Assembly: GCA_020466095.1 (NCBI GenBank)
Contig: CM035807.1
Location: forward strand, 9,892,697-9,956,696
Direction of reading: 5' to 3'
DNA from: Chlorops oryzae
Lineage: Eukaryota; Arthropoda; Insecta; Diptera; Chloropidae
DNA: 64,000 bases
Shown: in pieces, positions 30,085 to 41,842 of the stretch
Position numbering within the stretch: position 1 is the stretch's first letter
Layout: each line of letters opens with the position of its first letter
The notes under the pieces: generated by a model
The model's database searches: none
The model's input: the letters and a program-made list of their open reading frames with translations, nothing else
Told to the model about the DNA's origin: nothing
Made by a program: the position numbers and the translations under genes

Positions 30085-33000
30085 TAAAAGTTTTTGATTA
30101 GCTTTCAAAAAACTGCAAATATATACTTTTTAACAATATCTATTCCTCAAATTCTGGGAATCACTCAAACCATCAAAACCCCTGAAGAACTCTGTCAGAA
30201 AAATAAATAAATTTATTTAAAAAAAAAGCACAAAAAGAAAAATATTCGAATGGATAACTCCGGAATTTGAAACTGAATATTATTTTAGGCATTTCCCGTG
30301 AAAGAGGTCATCTTACAATGGAAAACTAAAATTTAAAAGTATCCAAATGCTTTCAGTATCATATGCCATCGTAATTGAATTTTTCAACTTTATTGTGAAA
30401 CAAAATTTGCATACTTCAAGCTTCATTATGTAGATAATTTGTTTAAATATTTCATTTGAAAAGAGCTGCCAAATCCAATAGCATAAGCAGGAAACATATG
30501 TATCTACATACATACATGCACAACACAAGTACCATATACACCGTATGACGTATGTGTGTCCCAAATTGAATTTTCGTTACTCATACGTCGTGTGTACGAA
30601 CGAATTTTTCAAATGAAACTCAATTGGGGAAAGGAGTTTTTATAATGAATTCAAAATTCATTTAAAAAAATGCTCATGTTTTATTCAAATAATTCTCCTA
30701 AGATATTTTTAATTAAAATATTTAAAATAAAATAAATATATCTAGTATAAAACTATAAATATTTAATTAGAAAAAAGTTATAAAATTTATAAATTTCTGG
30801 GAAATAAGAGAAATATGGACCACAATTTTTGCATTAAATTAAAAACATTTACTTCGATTATTGTTCGTTCACGACCTCATGAACTCACTAGAGACAATGC
30901 GCATTGTGTGTGTGTACGCAATAATTTCTTAAGTAATTTAATTATCCCTTTCATGACGCACGTCATGACCGTTTAATGCAATAAATTTTAATAGGAAAAC
31001 GCATATGTGTATTTGAAATGCATTTCATCTCATCTCCCCGAGCATTGAATCGAAAACTTATTAGTTCTTGAAATGCTGTAATGAAATAATAAATTTAGCA
31101 AACCATATAACACAAGCGGACGTTCGTACGGACGCGTCGTTACGTTAGATAAAAGGACAAATAGGGCATACGAGTAGTATGTTAGGTAATGTTGAGGGAC
31201 CCAACGGACAACGTATGGACGTTCGTTCGCATACATTCGCATGCATGTACATCGAACCGATGTGGAAATTGTGAAAATCCAATTTCCCAGCCAGACAAAT
31301 GAGGTCCCTATTGTACGTGTCGGAAATGCTGTCGCACCGATAAATACACACACACAGACACACGCACTAGCCTGAGCACATCGAAATGCATAAATTCTTA
31401 TATAGTCTGGCAACGTGGTGGTAATCTCAATGATTGCAATGAATTTTCAACGGGAATTGCAATCAAATGCTACTAGCAAAGCGTTTGCTCCGTTGCAAAA
31501 TATCTGCAGCTGAATACATAAATCTACATACTAACGCTTTCATACTAAGAACAATGCTGGCCTACATATGTTGGTCTCCTCGTATGCCTTAAGTGCATAT
31601 ATGCAGTGTGTCTGCCAGTTAGGCAGACATCTGTGGCCTTCCGGATTTCTGATCAATCGTTGATAAAGTTCATGAATGCAAATCAAAGAATTACGGCTCT
31701 TGTCAGCAAGCAGACGGTGTTTTTTTTTTTCCTTCATAGAATGGCAACTAAAAATTTCAAAAGGACTTTCGATTGACTCGATTCTGGAATTAAAACTCAT
31801 CTTTGGTTTTGAAATTTCAAGTTCCATTCTTAGTGCATTAGTTTAATAGTTAATTGAAGCGTTTTAACAAGATTAACTATCACCCAAAATCTATAATCAA
31901 TTCGTTCATCTTAAAACGAGAAAGAAGTACGTAGCAGAAGTACCTACGAAATACGAAAAGATATACATATATATATGTATGTACATTGCACAAACATGCA
32001 CAAGCATTAAGCTCCTGTAAATTCCCACTTTACCTAGAGCCTTAAGGCGTTTAAGAGCATAAGCCGTAAGCTTTTCAACTAAACGATTGTGTTTATTCGT
32101 CCCAGCGGTGAACATGCGAGCGAACATGCTTAAATGGTTATGCATGATGATGATTTTCCCAGGCACATAAAGGCGCTATATATGTGTGCGTGTGTGCGTG
32201 TGTTAGTGTGTGTGTGTGACACACATGCACACCATCGACTGTTGTGAGTATTAACCTTTGTATTCTGTTTGAATGTTGCTTGCTCACATGCTCAACCGCG
32301 CGTATTTGCGTCTTCAGTCATTGTCATTTTACGAAGAAGTCAATAAAAGACATTCGAGTACACGCTACCATCAAATCAATATATAGATACATCTATGTAT
32401 GTATGTTATATCTGCAGACCCACTTAAAATCTGTGGCAGGAATTTAAGATTACTTTCAGTTTCAATAAATGGTAATAAATCGATAGATAAATAAATAAAT
32501 AAGAACATTTAAATGAAAATATTTCAATTTGCCATTTGGAAAGTTCATCTACATAAATGAATATGATGATGAAGCAGTATAGATTGCGACAACTGAGCGT
32601 TTACAAATCCGATTCCATAACAATTCTGTATATTCTTCTTTTAATTATCTCTTCATAAAACAGATCCTTTTCATTGTCTGTTTTATATCCCTGTTTTATA
32701 GCCTAGAATAAGAAAAGATATGAGGGTAAAGGTACCTAATTCTGGGTACCCGAAAAAAAATTGTTTTTTCACAGTTAAACACAGGTATTTTTAGAAGGTA
32801 TGCATGTCAATATTTAAGGCTAAAATTTTCTATAAATTTTGAGTATTTTGCAGTCAAATTTTGTTCGAGCTATAATGCACGATAAACATAATTTCACTGT
32901 ATATTTCTGATATCGTGGTTATCTTGCAATATTTTCAGGAAAACCCACGATTTTTAATATCAGCATTTTTCGATGCATACTTTTGGGGGACTCAATTTGA

Positions 33001-33151
33001 AGAGACTTCATACCAAACATCGAAGACAATTCGGTACGGGTTATCGTGATCCAATCCCAATAATATTTAATATTTAAGCTAATAGACCATTTAGAAAAAA
33101 AATTGGAGGGTATGCGCTTAAGAAGAATTATTTTCATATTTTTGAGACACC
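30085..33151. other. No gene recognised
   Basis: AT-rich with a short (TG)n near 32,180-32,220. Around 32,940-33,010 the words GATGCATACTTTTGGG echo sequence at about 5,870 in Ace intron 2, so a decayed repeat is likely there. Confidence 0.4.
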
Positions 33152-33159
33152 CTAAAGTA

Positions 33160-33389
33160 CATATGTTGGAGTGGCTGCCGAATACCGGTCCGTTGTAATG
33201 CCATGAGGGTATTCTCTTGTGTTTGTGTGAGTTTATGTGAGCTTAACATGCGACTTTTTGAAAAACTAGTGCCAGGTTCGGAACATTAAAACACTCCGTG
33301 CCTTGCCTGTGCCGGAATTGAAGCTCGAATCCCGGGATCAAGAGCATATCACGCATCCCCTGCGCTATCGCAGAGGCACAGCTCATGGA
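33160..33389 (-). repeat. tRNA-derived SINE, family A, copy 3
   Basis: Minus-strand copy; A box TAGCGCAGGGG. The B-box region is disrupted (GATTCGAGCTTCAATTCC), as in copy 2. A possible 8-bp duplication CTAAAGTA lies at 33,152-33,159 and 33,390-33,397, which leaves about ten extra bases at the SINE 5' end. Confidence 0.85.
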
Positions 33390-33397
33390 CTAAAGTA

Positions 33398-36349
33398 TTT
33401 TTGAGAACTTTTCCAGATTTTTTGTAAGATATTTCGAGGTTGAGCTGCATCATTACTTTTCATAAATTCCTTTTAAAAAATCAAAAGTTATTAAGCCTTA
33501 TTTTGAGAGACTCCCAATATTTTTCTTCTTTGTTGTTTAAAAAAAAATGTCATTAATAACGCCTAAATAATCAATTTAATTAGAAAAATTTTTTGTTTAT
33601 GTATATAAAAAAAAATTCTGGATACTTTTCTTCCGAAAAGTGTCTCAAACTTTTCAAATAAACATTGCTTATAGAGCAGGCTTCGTAAGAAACTCAAAAT
33701 ATCTCAAAAGATCCGAACTTTTTGGGAAAATCCGCTAAGCGCAACATCTAAAGCTGTTAAAAAAAAATTTTTTTTAATTCTCAAAAATACTTTAACCCAT
33801 AAGCTTTCATATAAAAATAATGTTGAAACAAATTTCTCTTCTTGGGATGCCCTATAACATTCATATAAGTATCGCCATGTATGAAATAGTTTTTGTCGGC
33901 AATATGGCCCAAATATATGCCATAAATATAAGTCCACTCACAGTTTTTCTATCATTCTGTCTGCCCACACTCTTCTTCCGTAATCCCATTCCACACCGTT
34001 AGAAGAATTCAACCTGACCATAGAAAAAAACACTAACCACGAAATAATGTCTTCTTTTTATTGATATTTTCAGCGTGACTGAACCGGAAATAAATTAAAA
34101 TCAGATTTCAGTATGACCAAAAATTATTTTCCTTTTGATCACAATTTTTCTCCATAATTCTTAATGTAGGAATTAAAAATTGTTTGGTTTTTTTTTTTCA
34201 AATTGACCAGGAAATGTCTTGCTCACTATACACATACATATACATACAAAAAGAATCTCTTTGCGTTCTCGCATTGCTCAGCCGGAAAATTTCTCATAAA
34301 GGACAAATTCTTTAATTTTTTCATCAAGGATATCAAGGGGAAGATTTGAGTACTCCTCAATTCCAATGTTATTGTCATCGAATGAAGGTGTTATTCGTCG
34401 TAATTCTAATGGCAATGTCATCGAAAGAAGATGGTATCACTCCCGAACGATGACATTGTCTTTGCAAAACAGGAGGTATCGATACGACGGAGTAGATCTA
34501 CTCCACTTTCGATGACCAACTCGTAACATATACTCTTATGACGGCCAATGCCGCTTGTGTGTAAATTTCATTAGAAAGCTGGTGTATAATCAGGAGGAGT
34601 CGCGGCTCTAATGTCATGCTGAAATCATTGATTGTTTCACCGGGACATTTCTTGCTGGGTGACGACGCCATCTGAATGCCATCGCATAACAATGACTGCA
34701 TTTAAAATCGAGTTCATGCTCTTGGATACAAGTTAAATCTTGTTCAAAAGAAGAATACTGTCAAATGAATGTTTTATGTCATTTTAAGAAAGTCGACCTC
34801 GTTGAATATTTAATTTAAAAAAATTAAAATAAAAAAAAAATGAAAGGAAAACGTTTCATTTTGTCGCAATACACTAAGAATATTGCAATGTGAGCTTTCT
34901 GGTATTCAAAATATGCAAGTGACTGCAATTATGAAAGGATAGAGAAAGATGGATTGGTGGAGATGGAGAGGGAGTGGCAGAAGGAGAGAGAAAAAAGCAA
35001 AAAAAAATGCACTCAAACGCAGATTGTTTTTTTAATGAGATGATTTTTACTCTCATTTTTATTTATAATTTCTTTTATATTTTCTCATGCCTTCAAAATC
35101 GCTTCAAGAACCTTTCAGGTGTTTGAATTCTTTTAGTTAAAATCTCACTGGATTTACGCTTTTCTGAATATCAAAAGAATGGCAGAAGCAAAAGAACGGA
35201 GCGAACAGCGAACTGAAAAAAAATCAACCAAAACGAGACATGAACTGACAAATGAAATAGACTTCAAGCGCTGCTGCGATGGCTCTAACGGCTTGGGTAT
35301 TTGATCCTTGATATGGTCTCCGAGTGCATGAGGAAGAAGGCAAACAAAAAAAAAAAAAGCTTTTCTCTTTCAATTTTATTTCTTAGAAGACTCGATTTAT
35401 TTGCAACGATTTCCTACAAATTTACGAGGATTTTATGATTTTTATGTCATTTCTTCATCACTATATCGAAAAGTACAATTCATAAAAGCATAACAAGAAG
35501 CTAAATTATTGTGTCGAAAACGGGTTCACTTCATTCCTCGAAATAGTAAAATACTTCATTTGTGTTACATTTTAAACATTTTTACGCTTGATTGTTTGCT
35601 TTTCTGCTGCCTGTATCCTTTAGAGGAACATTTATGGCAAAAGATATTTTGGATACGAACGAGAAAATAGGAAATTCCTTTAGTGCTTTAGTGCTTCCTT
35701 TTTGAAGTACATAGGTACATACATCTTATCCACATACGAGACGATTTTTATTTCAATTTAAGCAATTTTTTTTTTTACTTTTTGCCCCAAATCGTTCTTT
35801 TCCCTTCAGCTTTCTTCTCCTACATGTAGGAGAATGAGAGTTGTCGGTGATTTTCTCAATTTTCCTGCTTGTATTTTGTTGTTATTTTTCCTGTCGAATT
35901 TTTTTGTAGTTTTTTTTTTTTTTCAACTCAAAAGCCAGCAAAAAGCCTAAGGCTCCAAGGACTGCATTATACTCGAAGCATATAAAAAATGGTATGCAAT
36001 TTTATGAATTCAATTCCATTACCTTCTTTCCTATTTTGAACTCGGTATTTTTCCTGTTTCAATAAGCCAATATTTTTGGTTCGGCTGAATAAATTGATTT
36101 TGTAATAGCATTTTCTTGTTCATCTTGAAAGAAAGAAAAAAGAAGAAAGTTAATGTAACGTGATGGACTGAACGATTTTGAATCTTAAACCTGAAGGATT
36201 TGAAATAACTTGAAATAAATATCCAAAGGGATATTTAGGTAAGATTAGTGTGGCTCTCACCATAAAGGGTGGTGAATACCTAGAGCGTCTAGCTTCGTAA
36301 GTTGGTATCGGCGCCAAGTACGGTACCAGATACGGGCGTCAAAAAATTA
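33398..36349. other. No gene recognised
   Basis: The minus-strand ORF at 34,701-34,498 has balanced composition but I cannot relate it to any family. Otherwise AT-rich DNA with A and T runs. Confidence 0.4.
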
Positions 36350-37003
36350 TGTAATTCCAAAAGCGTATCATATGGTGGCCTTTCTTAGACGTAACTCTGT
36401 CCATTTTAAGGACCCTTATACGTGGAAATCTCTTTATGTTGCTTTGGTCAGATCTAAGTTGGAATATGCTTCATTCATATGGAGCCCATTCTATAATGTA
36501 CACACAGCACGTATCGAACGAATTCAGAAATCTTTTACTAGATCTGCTTTACGCTCTCTTTACACTTTTGATCGTCTTCCTGATTATCGCACTCGCTGTG
36601 CGCTTATTGGGTTAGAGACCCTGGAGTCACGCCGGTCCATGCAATCATTACTTCTTGTCACTGATATTTTTAGTGGAAAGGATTGATTGTACTACCTTAC
36701 TTCAAAGTATTTTCTTTTTTGTGCCTACTCGAATTTTAAGGCGTACTGATTTATTTTTTTTTTAACGCTCCAAAGAACGAAGTACGCTATGAATGCTCCT
36801 CTATGCAGAGCCTTTAATCTTTATAATAATGTTGCATCCTGTGTTGATATTGATTTTAATTTTTCAAGAGAGCATCTGAAGTCTATTTTAAGTTTTTGTA
36901 ATTTGTTTTAAGTCCATTTTGTAATGGATTGTTTACTGTGGAGTAGTCTGTAAGTGTTAGTCTGTAAGAATTTTGAATTCATAGACTGAAATAAATAAAT
37001 AAA
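36350..37003 (+). pseudogene. 5'-truncated non-LTR retrotransposon, RT C-terminal end
   Basis: In frame from about 36,350 the translation gives KAYHMVAFLRRNSVHFKDP, then LYVALVRSKLEYASFIWSP and IERIQKSFTRSALR, the conserved C-terminal part of jockey-type LINE reverse transcriptases. A stop comes at 36,684-36,686. A further block, APLCRAFNLYNN to SFCNLF, continues to a stop near 36,910, so at least one frameshift or stop has broken the frame. It ends in an AATAAATAAATAAA tail near 36,990. The polymerase active site and endonuclease are missing: a typical dead 5' truncation. Confidence 0.88.
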
Positions 37004-38041
37004 AGGATATTTAAAACACACTAAATTAAAAAGTTAAATACCTATCCAAAAATACTTCGAATATTTTCTACATATGAAAAATTTCGCATAGATAGAAAAA
37101 TTTTTTTGCTTATGGACCATCCAATAATCATGTCATGCTAAGAAAACCCATAGGCCACTAGAAAATTTCAATCGTTCTTAAAGCATTCACGAAGAAATCG
37201 TTTAAAATTTTAAAGCGATCTGAATCTGAAGCCTTTGAATTTCACCTTTTTATGTACATTGGTACCTTCCACTTGAATTTTTTTTTCTGCGAACTGACGA
37301 ATTTTTTTTTGTTTGAAGTCGTTGTTTTTTTTTGCCATTTTTTTCTACAACTTTTTCAAGGACAATGACAAACAAAGTTATGACTGCAAATTGAAGCCTC
37401 GAAACTGAAAGGCCCCAAACAAAAAATGTTTATTTTAGGCTGAATTCAATTTGTTTAGTTTTCAGCTCTGCGAAATTTTCTTTCTCCCTGGTTTTTTTTT
37501 TTTTTTTTGTTTCTTTTTGCTGTCATGCTGAATTGTACTTGAATTGGTCTAAATTTATCACGGTGTGCTCGCGTGTCACAAAAGCCTCGGCGTTCTCTTT
37601 TTTCTTCTTCTCGCAGAAGCGAACGTGAAGGCCGCCGTTATATAAAATAATAGTTTCGGGAAAATATCAATGGAAAGATTCGCCCAAAAATGTGGTGGGT
37701 TTCCCGGTTCACTTTTCAATTATATCCGAATAATTTTTCATATCATACCTAGATGAGTGTTGCCAATTTTAGAGAATTTTTTTTTTAACTTAATTTTATA
37801 AAAATATAATACAGTGTACTCTCTTCTTGTGGACACTTTTTGGGGATGCTCTAGTATTCGTGATTCTCAAATAGTTTCCTCTTAAGCGGACGCATTTTTC
37901 GGTCCGGTAGGTGTCTGCTTAAGAGAGATTGCACTTTAATCCTTTTTTTTATTATTTAGGGTTCGGTCAAGATGAAATTGTCCGGAACAATTTGGAACAA
38001 TGAGTAATGGTTTTTATTAGTAATTGAACTAAGTAAGTTAA
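37004..38041. other. No gene; one short TIR element
   Basis: AT-rich. The only structure is the 125-bp element at 37,812-37,936, entered separately. Confidence 0.4.
37812..37936. repeat. Short TIR element with TA flanks
   Basis: Left end CAGTGTACTCTCTTCTTGTG and right end complementing as AAGTGCAATCTCTCTTAAGC; imperfect inverted repeats of about 26 bases with TA on each side. The form resembles pogo/Tigger-type MITEs. Confidence 0.5.
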
Positions 38042-38306
38042 ATCTCTCTCCCCCTCTCCCTCTCATCATCTCTCGCTCTCTCTCCCCCCTCTCACCCCTT
38101 CTCACCCCCTCACTCAATCTTTCCCTCTTATCTCCATCACTCCCCCTCTCTCCATATCTCCTCCATCACTCCCCTCTCCCTCAATCCCTCTCTCTCTTCC
38201 CTTCTCTCCCTCTCTCCTCCTCTCCACCGCCTCTCTACCCCTCTCAACACCTCTATACCACTCTCTCCCGCTCTCTACCTCTCTCTCTCTCTCTCCATTC
38301 CGCCCG

Positions 38307-38341
<35 letters not shown>

Positions 38342-38455
38342 ATCCCGTCCGCTCTCTCTTCTCTTCTTCCCTCCCTCTTTCGCCAACACTCTCCTGCTCT
38401 CTCTCCCTATCACCATATGTCCCTCTCTCTTTCCATCTAACCCGCTCTCTTCTTC
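38042..38455 (+). repeat. Polypyrimidine tract of about 410 bp
   Basis: C and T dominate on the plus strand, with A only sporadic. Less regular than the 26.4-kb tract and richer in C. The minus-strand ORF at 38,416-38,114 is a shadow of this composition. Confidence 0.9.
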
Positions 38456-40029
38456 TTTTGCTTTACGTTCAAAAGCCGTATGACTTTTTTTCTCCTTCCA
38501 TTAAATCTTTTTTAACATCATACGTCGGGTGCTAAAACTAAAGCTTACTTCCCAGGGCCATCCGTAGGCGAATGACAAACAGAACATTAACAAAGCCTTC
38601 GATTTGGTAGATAGAAAATTATTTTGGAATTTTATGCTTTTATTTCGAATGGTTGAGAGATTTTTCCCATTCTGAGGGATTTTTTTGGTTTAATGTTTTA
38701 CCAAAATTGACTTTAAATAGATAAAAGGCATTTTTCGTTTACAAGAATGTGGGGATCGACCAAAAAAATTAATAAAACTTCCGTTCAATAAAACTTGAGC
38801 CGTTTACTTCACCAAACTCTGCCTTAATTTGGCCATTGAACTTTGATAACTCAGAATCAAAAATAGGAATTGGTTATGGCAGTTCGCACGATTAGAGATG
38901 GAAAATTTTTCAAAAATACCGATAAATTTTATGATAAGAGCGAGTGTATTGAAATTTTCGAAATATTCCAAAAATTTTGAACCGGTATATCTACCATTGC
39001 CACAACGAAGAAAAATGGTAGGCTTAAAAAAAAAAAAAACAAATTCTTGGTTTCAAGGAGAATAGTGGCCATATAAATTACACTTGTAGGAATGTTAGTT
39101 AGCCTGTTTGCATACACGTGCCCACGTGTTAGTGCATCATTTTTTTAAGCAAGACTTTTCTTTAGGTATCGAACCAAACTCTTGAAGTAATTTCGCAATC
39201 AAATAATTGAAGAAAATTCATTTTTCAAGCACTTGGAAAATCGAAATATTTACACTCGGATTTTCTTTGAGTTCGGAGAATTTTCCCCGCGTATGAAATC
39301 GTGTCCCCACAATAAACCGCATGTCAATCAATTATGTTACAATTCCACCAATCAATGACAGTTTATTACAGCCATAACGCGCAGCAAAATCACCGCGAGA
39401 AAACCACTCCCCCTTCCCCGCTCATTCTTCTTAGTGTTTCCTTTTTAAATGAAGTCATCGATTTCGATTTTGATTACTTACGATTTTTTTCCTCTCGCTC
39501 TTCTGTCACCCATTAAGTGAATTGGTTTCCTAAATTTTTCCCCATTGCTCGTCATTGTGCGACAAATTTTGTCGCATGGCAATTTGTTTCCGACACGCAC
39601 ACCACAACCTTACCAAAATCTTATTGAGCATTTGTATGAAATAGCGGAGTGACTTTTAAAATTCAAATCGATGTTACTTTAAGGAAAGGTATTAGAAGGT
39701 AATGTTTTTTTTTTAATTGAAAGTATAGACTCGAACCTTTCATTTTTATACAGTAAGAGGGCCAAGCAAGGCAAAGCACATAAAGTTTTTTCCATCAAAA
39801 AGTGAAAAGTTGATATCTTTTACTCTAATTTTTGATAAATTATAATAATTTATCTACATTACCAATTTCAATAAAGTTATTTTTATATGAAAAAGTAAGT
39901 GATATATTTCCACCAAAAAATAAAAAAAAAACAATAGTTTTGGACTTTCACATAAAAAATGTTCTTTATATAGACTTTAATTTTAATTTGAAATTCATTG
40001 AATAACCTTCCGTTGACTTCTGTTCGTTT
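38456..40029. other. No gene recognised
   Basis: AT-rich; no exon or repeat assigned. Confidence 0.4.
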
Positions 40030-40875
40030 TTATACCCGACAAACTCTGTGTATATGGGTATATTGCGTTTGTGTGGTTGTGTGTAACACCCAGAACCAAT
40101 CGAGATAGACCATAAAAAATATATATAGAAATGATCAGCGTCACCAGGAGATTCGATTTAGACATGTCCGTCTGTTTTTATACAGTTTTCTTATCGAAGG
40201 AGTTGACTATCTTGATGAAATTTGATATGCATACTCACAGGCACATGAGTAAGAACAAGTTCGAGAATGGACCCGATCGGACCATTTTTAGGGGTACCTC
40301 CAGTACTAGGGTCTGTTACGAAAATCACAAAAACTGCTCTAAAATCGCGGTTTTTCAAGATATTTTCATGAAATTTGATAGTTAAACATATTTGAAGTCA
40401 AGTTATACAATTTCAAAAAATTTGAAAAGTGGGCGTGGCAGAAGGGCGTTTTTCGAAAAATGCATCCTACACCCGAAATTCAAATGGGATTTGAACGAAA
40501 TTTGCCAGTTATGCTTGCTTTGTAGCCATAAACATCTTCTCGAAACAATTTTTTGATAGGTCCATTATTAAGGGTACCTCCAGTACTAGGGTCTGGCCCC
40601 AAAATCGGATTTTTTTGAGATATTCCACTTAAACTTAGAATTTGAGCGTATATTAAGGCCTTCGATTAGAAAACAAAAAAATTTAAAAGTGGGCGTGGCA
40701 AAAAGGGCGGTTTTCATAAATAAATTCAACAGAACTCGGTATATGGGGCCCCTGATGGCCTTAAACACCTCTTGAAATTAAAAATTATTTGAACATGTGT
40801 GCTTGTGTGGGGTATTTTATTGTCAGAATCGCCTGACTATAATACCCTTACTTGTTTTTTTTTTTTTTTTTTTTT
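40030..40875 (+). repeat. Dispersed repeat with internal 280-bp duplication
   Basis: Starts with the phrase TTATACCCGACAAACTCTGT and ends ATAATACCCTTACTTGTTTT in a T run. The block around GGGTACCTCCAGTACTAGGG is present twice (near 40,300 and 40,573), each followed by AAAGTGGGCGTGGCA (near 40,425 and 40,685). The end motif and the GGGCGTGGCA word recur at 46.1 kb on the other strand, and part of the body at 2.6 kb. Such repeats are common in fly genomes; class not assigned. Confidence 0.75.
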
Positions 40876-41598
40876 TTTTACTAACTAATTTCACTTTTCA
40901 TAAAAAAACCCTGTTGAATTCCTCTATATCTTTACAAAGCTAAATCATGAAAATTTTGAAAATTAAAATCCTATTATTTCCGCCGAAGCCCTATAGTGCG
41001 GTGGCGGGCACGCAGCACAAACAACGTTAGAAATTTTACAACACACTGATAATTCGGCACAGGCAAATCTTAGGTATATATATATATTATTATTTTTTTT
41101 TTTTTTGCCTTTTAGCTCCCCAGACTCGATAGAGCGATTTTTCTGCTTGCCAAGTTCTGACAGAAAATGCTTTATTCATGTCAAATTCAGTTCCTGTGTG
41201 AGTGGTTTTCAGGGTTAACGGCGTGTGTCACGTACTGCTTGCTTGCCTGCCTGCTGCGGCGTTCTGCTCGTATTCTGATGTTAAATGATGTTTTTTGTGT
41301 CTGTTGAGCTTTTCCTACCGGAGGAATTTCTCCGACAAATACTTGGGAGTGTAAAACAAAATAATTTTATTTATTCATTTCTTTTCTCTACATAAATGCG
41401 AATGTGCATGCGCGTGTGCGTGTGCGTTTGTGTTTTGTGGGACATTCCCTAATGGTAAGCATCAATCAATCGATTGGATGTCTTTCTTCTTCCCTATAGC
41501 CGCAAACAGCAACAATGCAAATTCGGTTATTCATTTTATAAGAGAACACATTACGGTAATACGTTATGTGTGAGATCCTGCTGTGCATTTGTCATACA
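40876..41598. other. No gene recognised
   Basis: AT-rich with a T run near 41,095 and a (GTGTGC)-rich stretch near 41,405-41,435. Confidence 0.4.
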
Positions 41599-41842
41599 TA
41601 GGGCTCGGATTTTGTTGACTTTTATAAATTTAAAGCATACTTTATGGGGTCAAAAAATTTTTTTATTAACATTTTTCCAATAAGATTAGCGAAGTTGAAC
41701 TTGAAATCGCTTTTCTAACGCCAAAAAAATTTCTTTCGAAGCCAAAAATCGGTTTGAACCGTATCTTTATGTGAGTTGAACAAAATTTGTACTCCATAAA
41801 GTATGCTTTAAATTTATAAAAGTCAACAAAATCCGAGCCCTG
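41599..41842. repeat. hAT-like MITE, copy 3
   Basis: 244 bp, TAGGGCTCGG to CCGAGCCCTG, same family as the copies in Ace intron 2. Exact 8-bp duplication GTCATACA at 41,591-41,598 and 41,843-41,850. Confidence 0.9.

Noticed and set aside
34498..34701. 67-codon minus-strand ORF with balanced composition
   Set aside because: Considered as a possible decayed transposon protein, but no motif could be named.
38114..38416. Arg/Glu-rich minus-strand ORF of 100 codons
   Set aside because: Shadow of the polypyrimidine tract.
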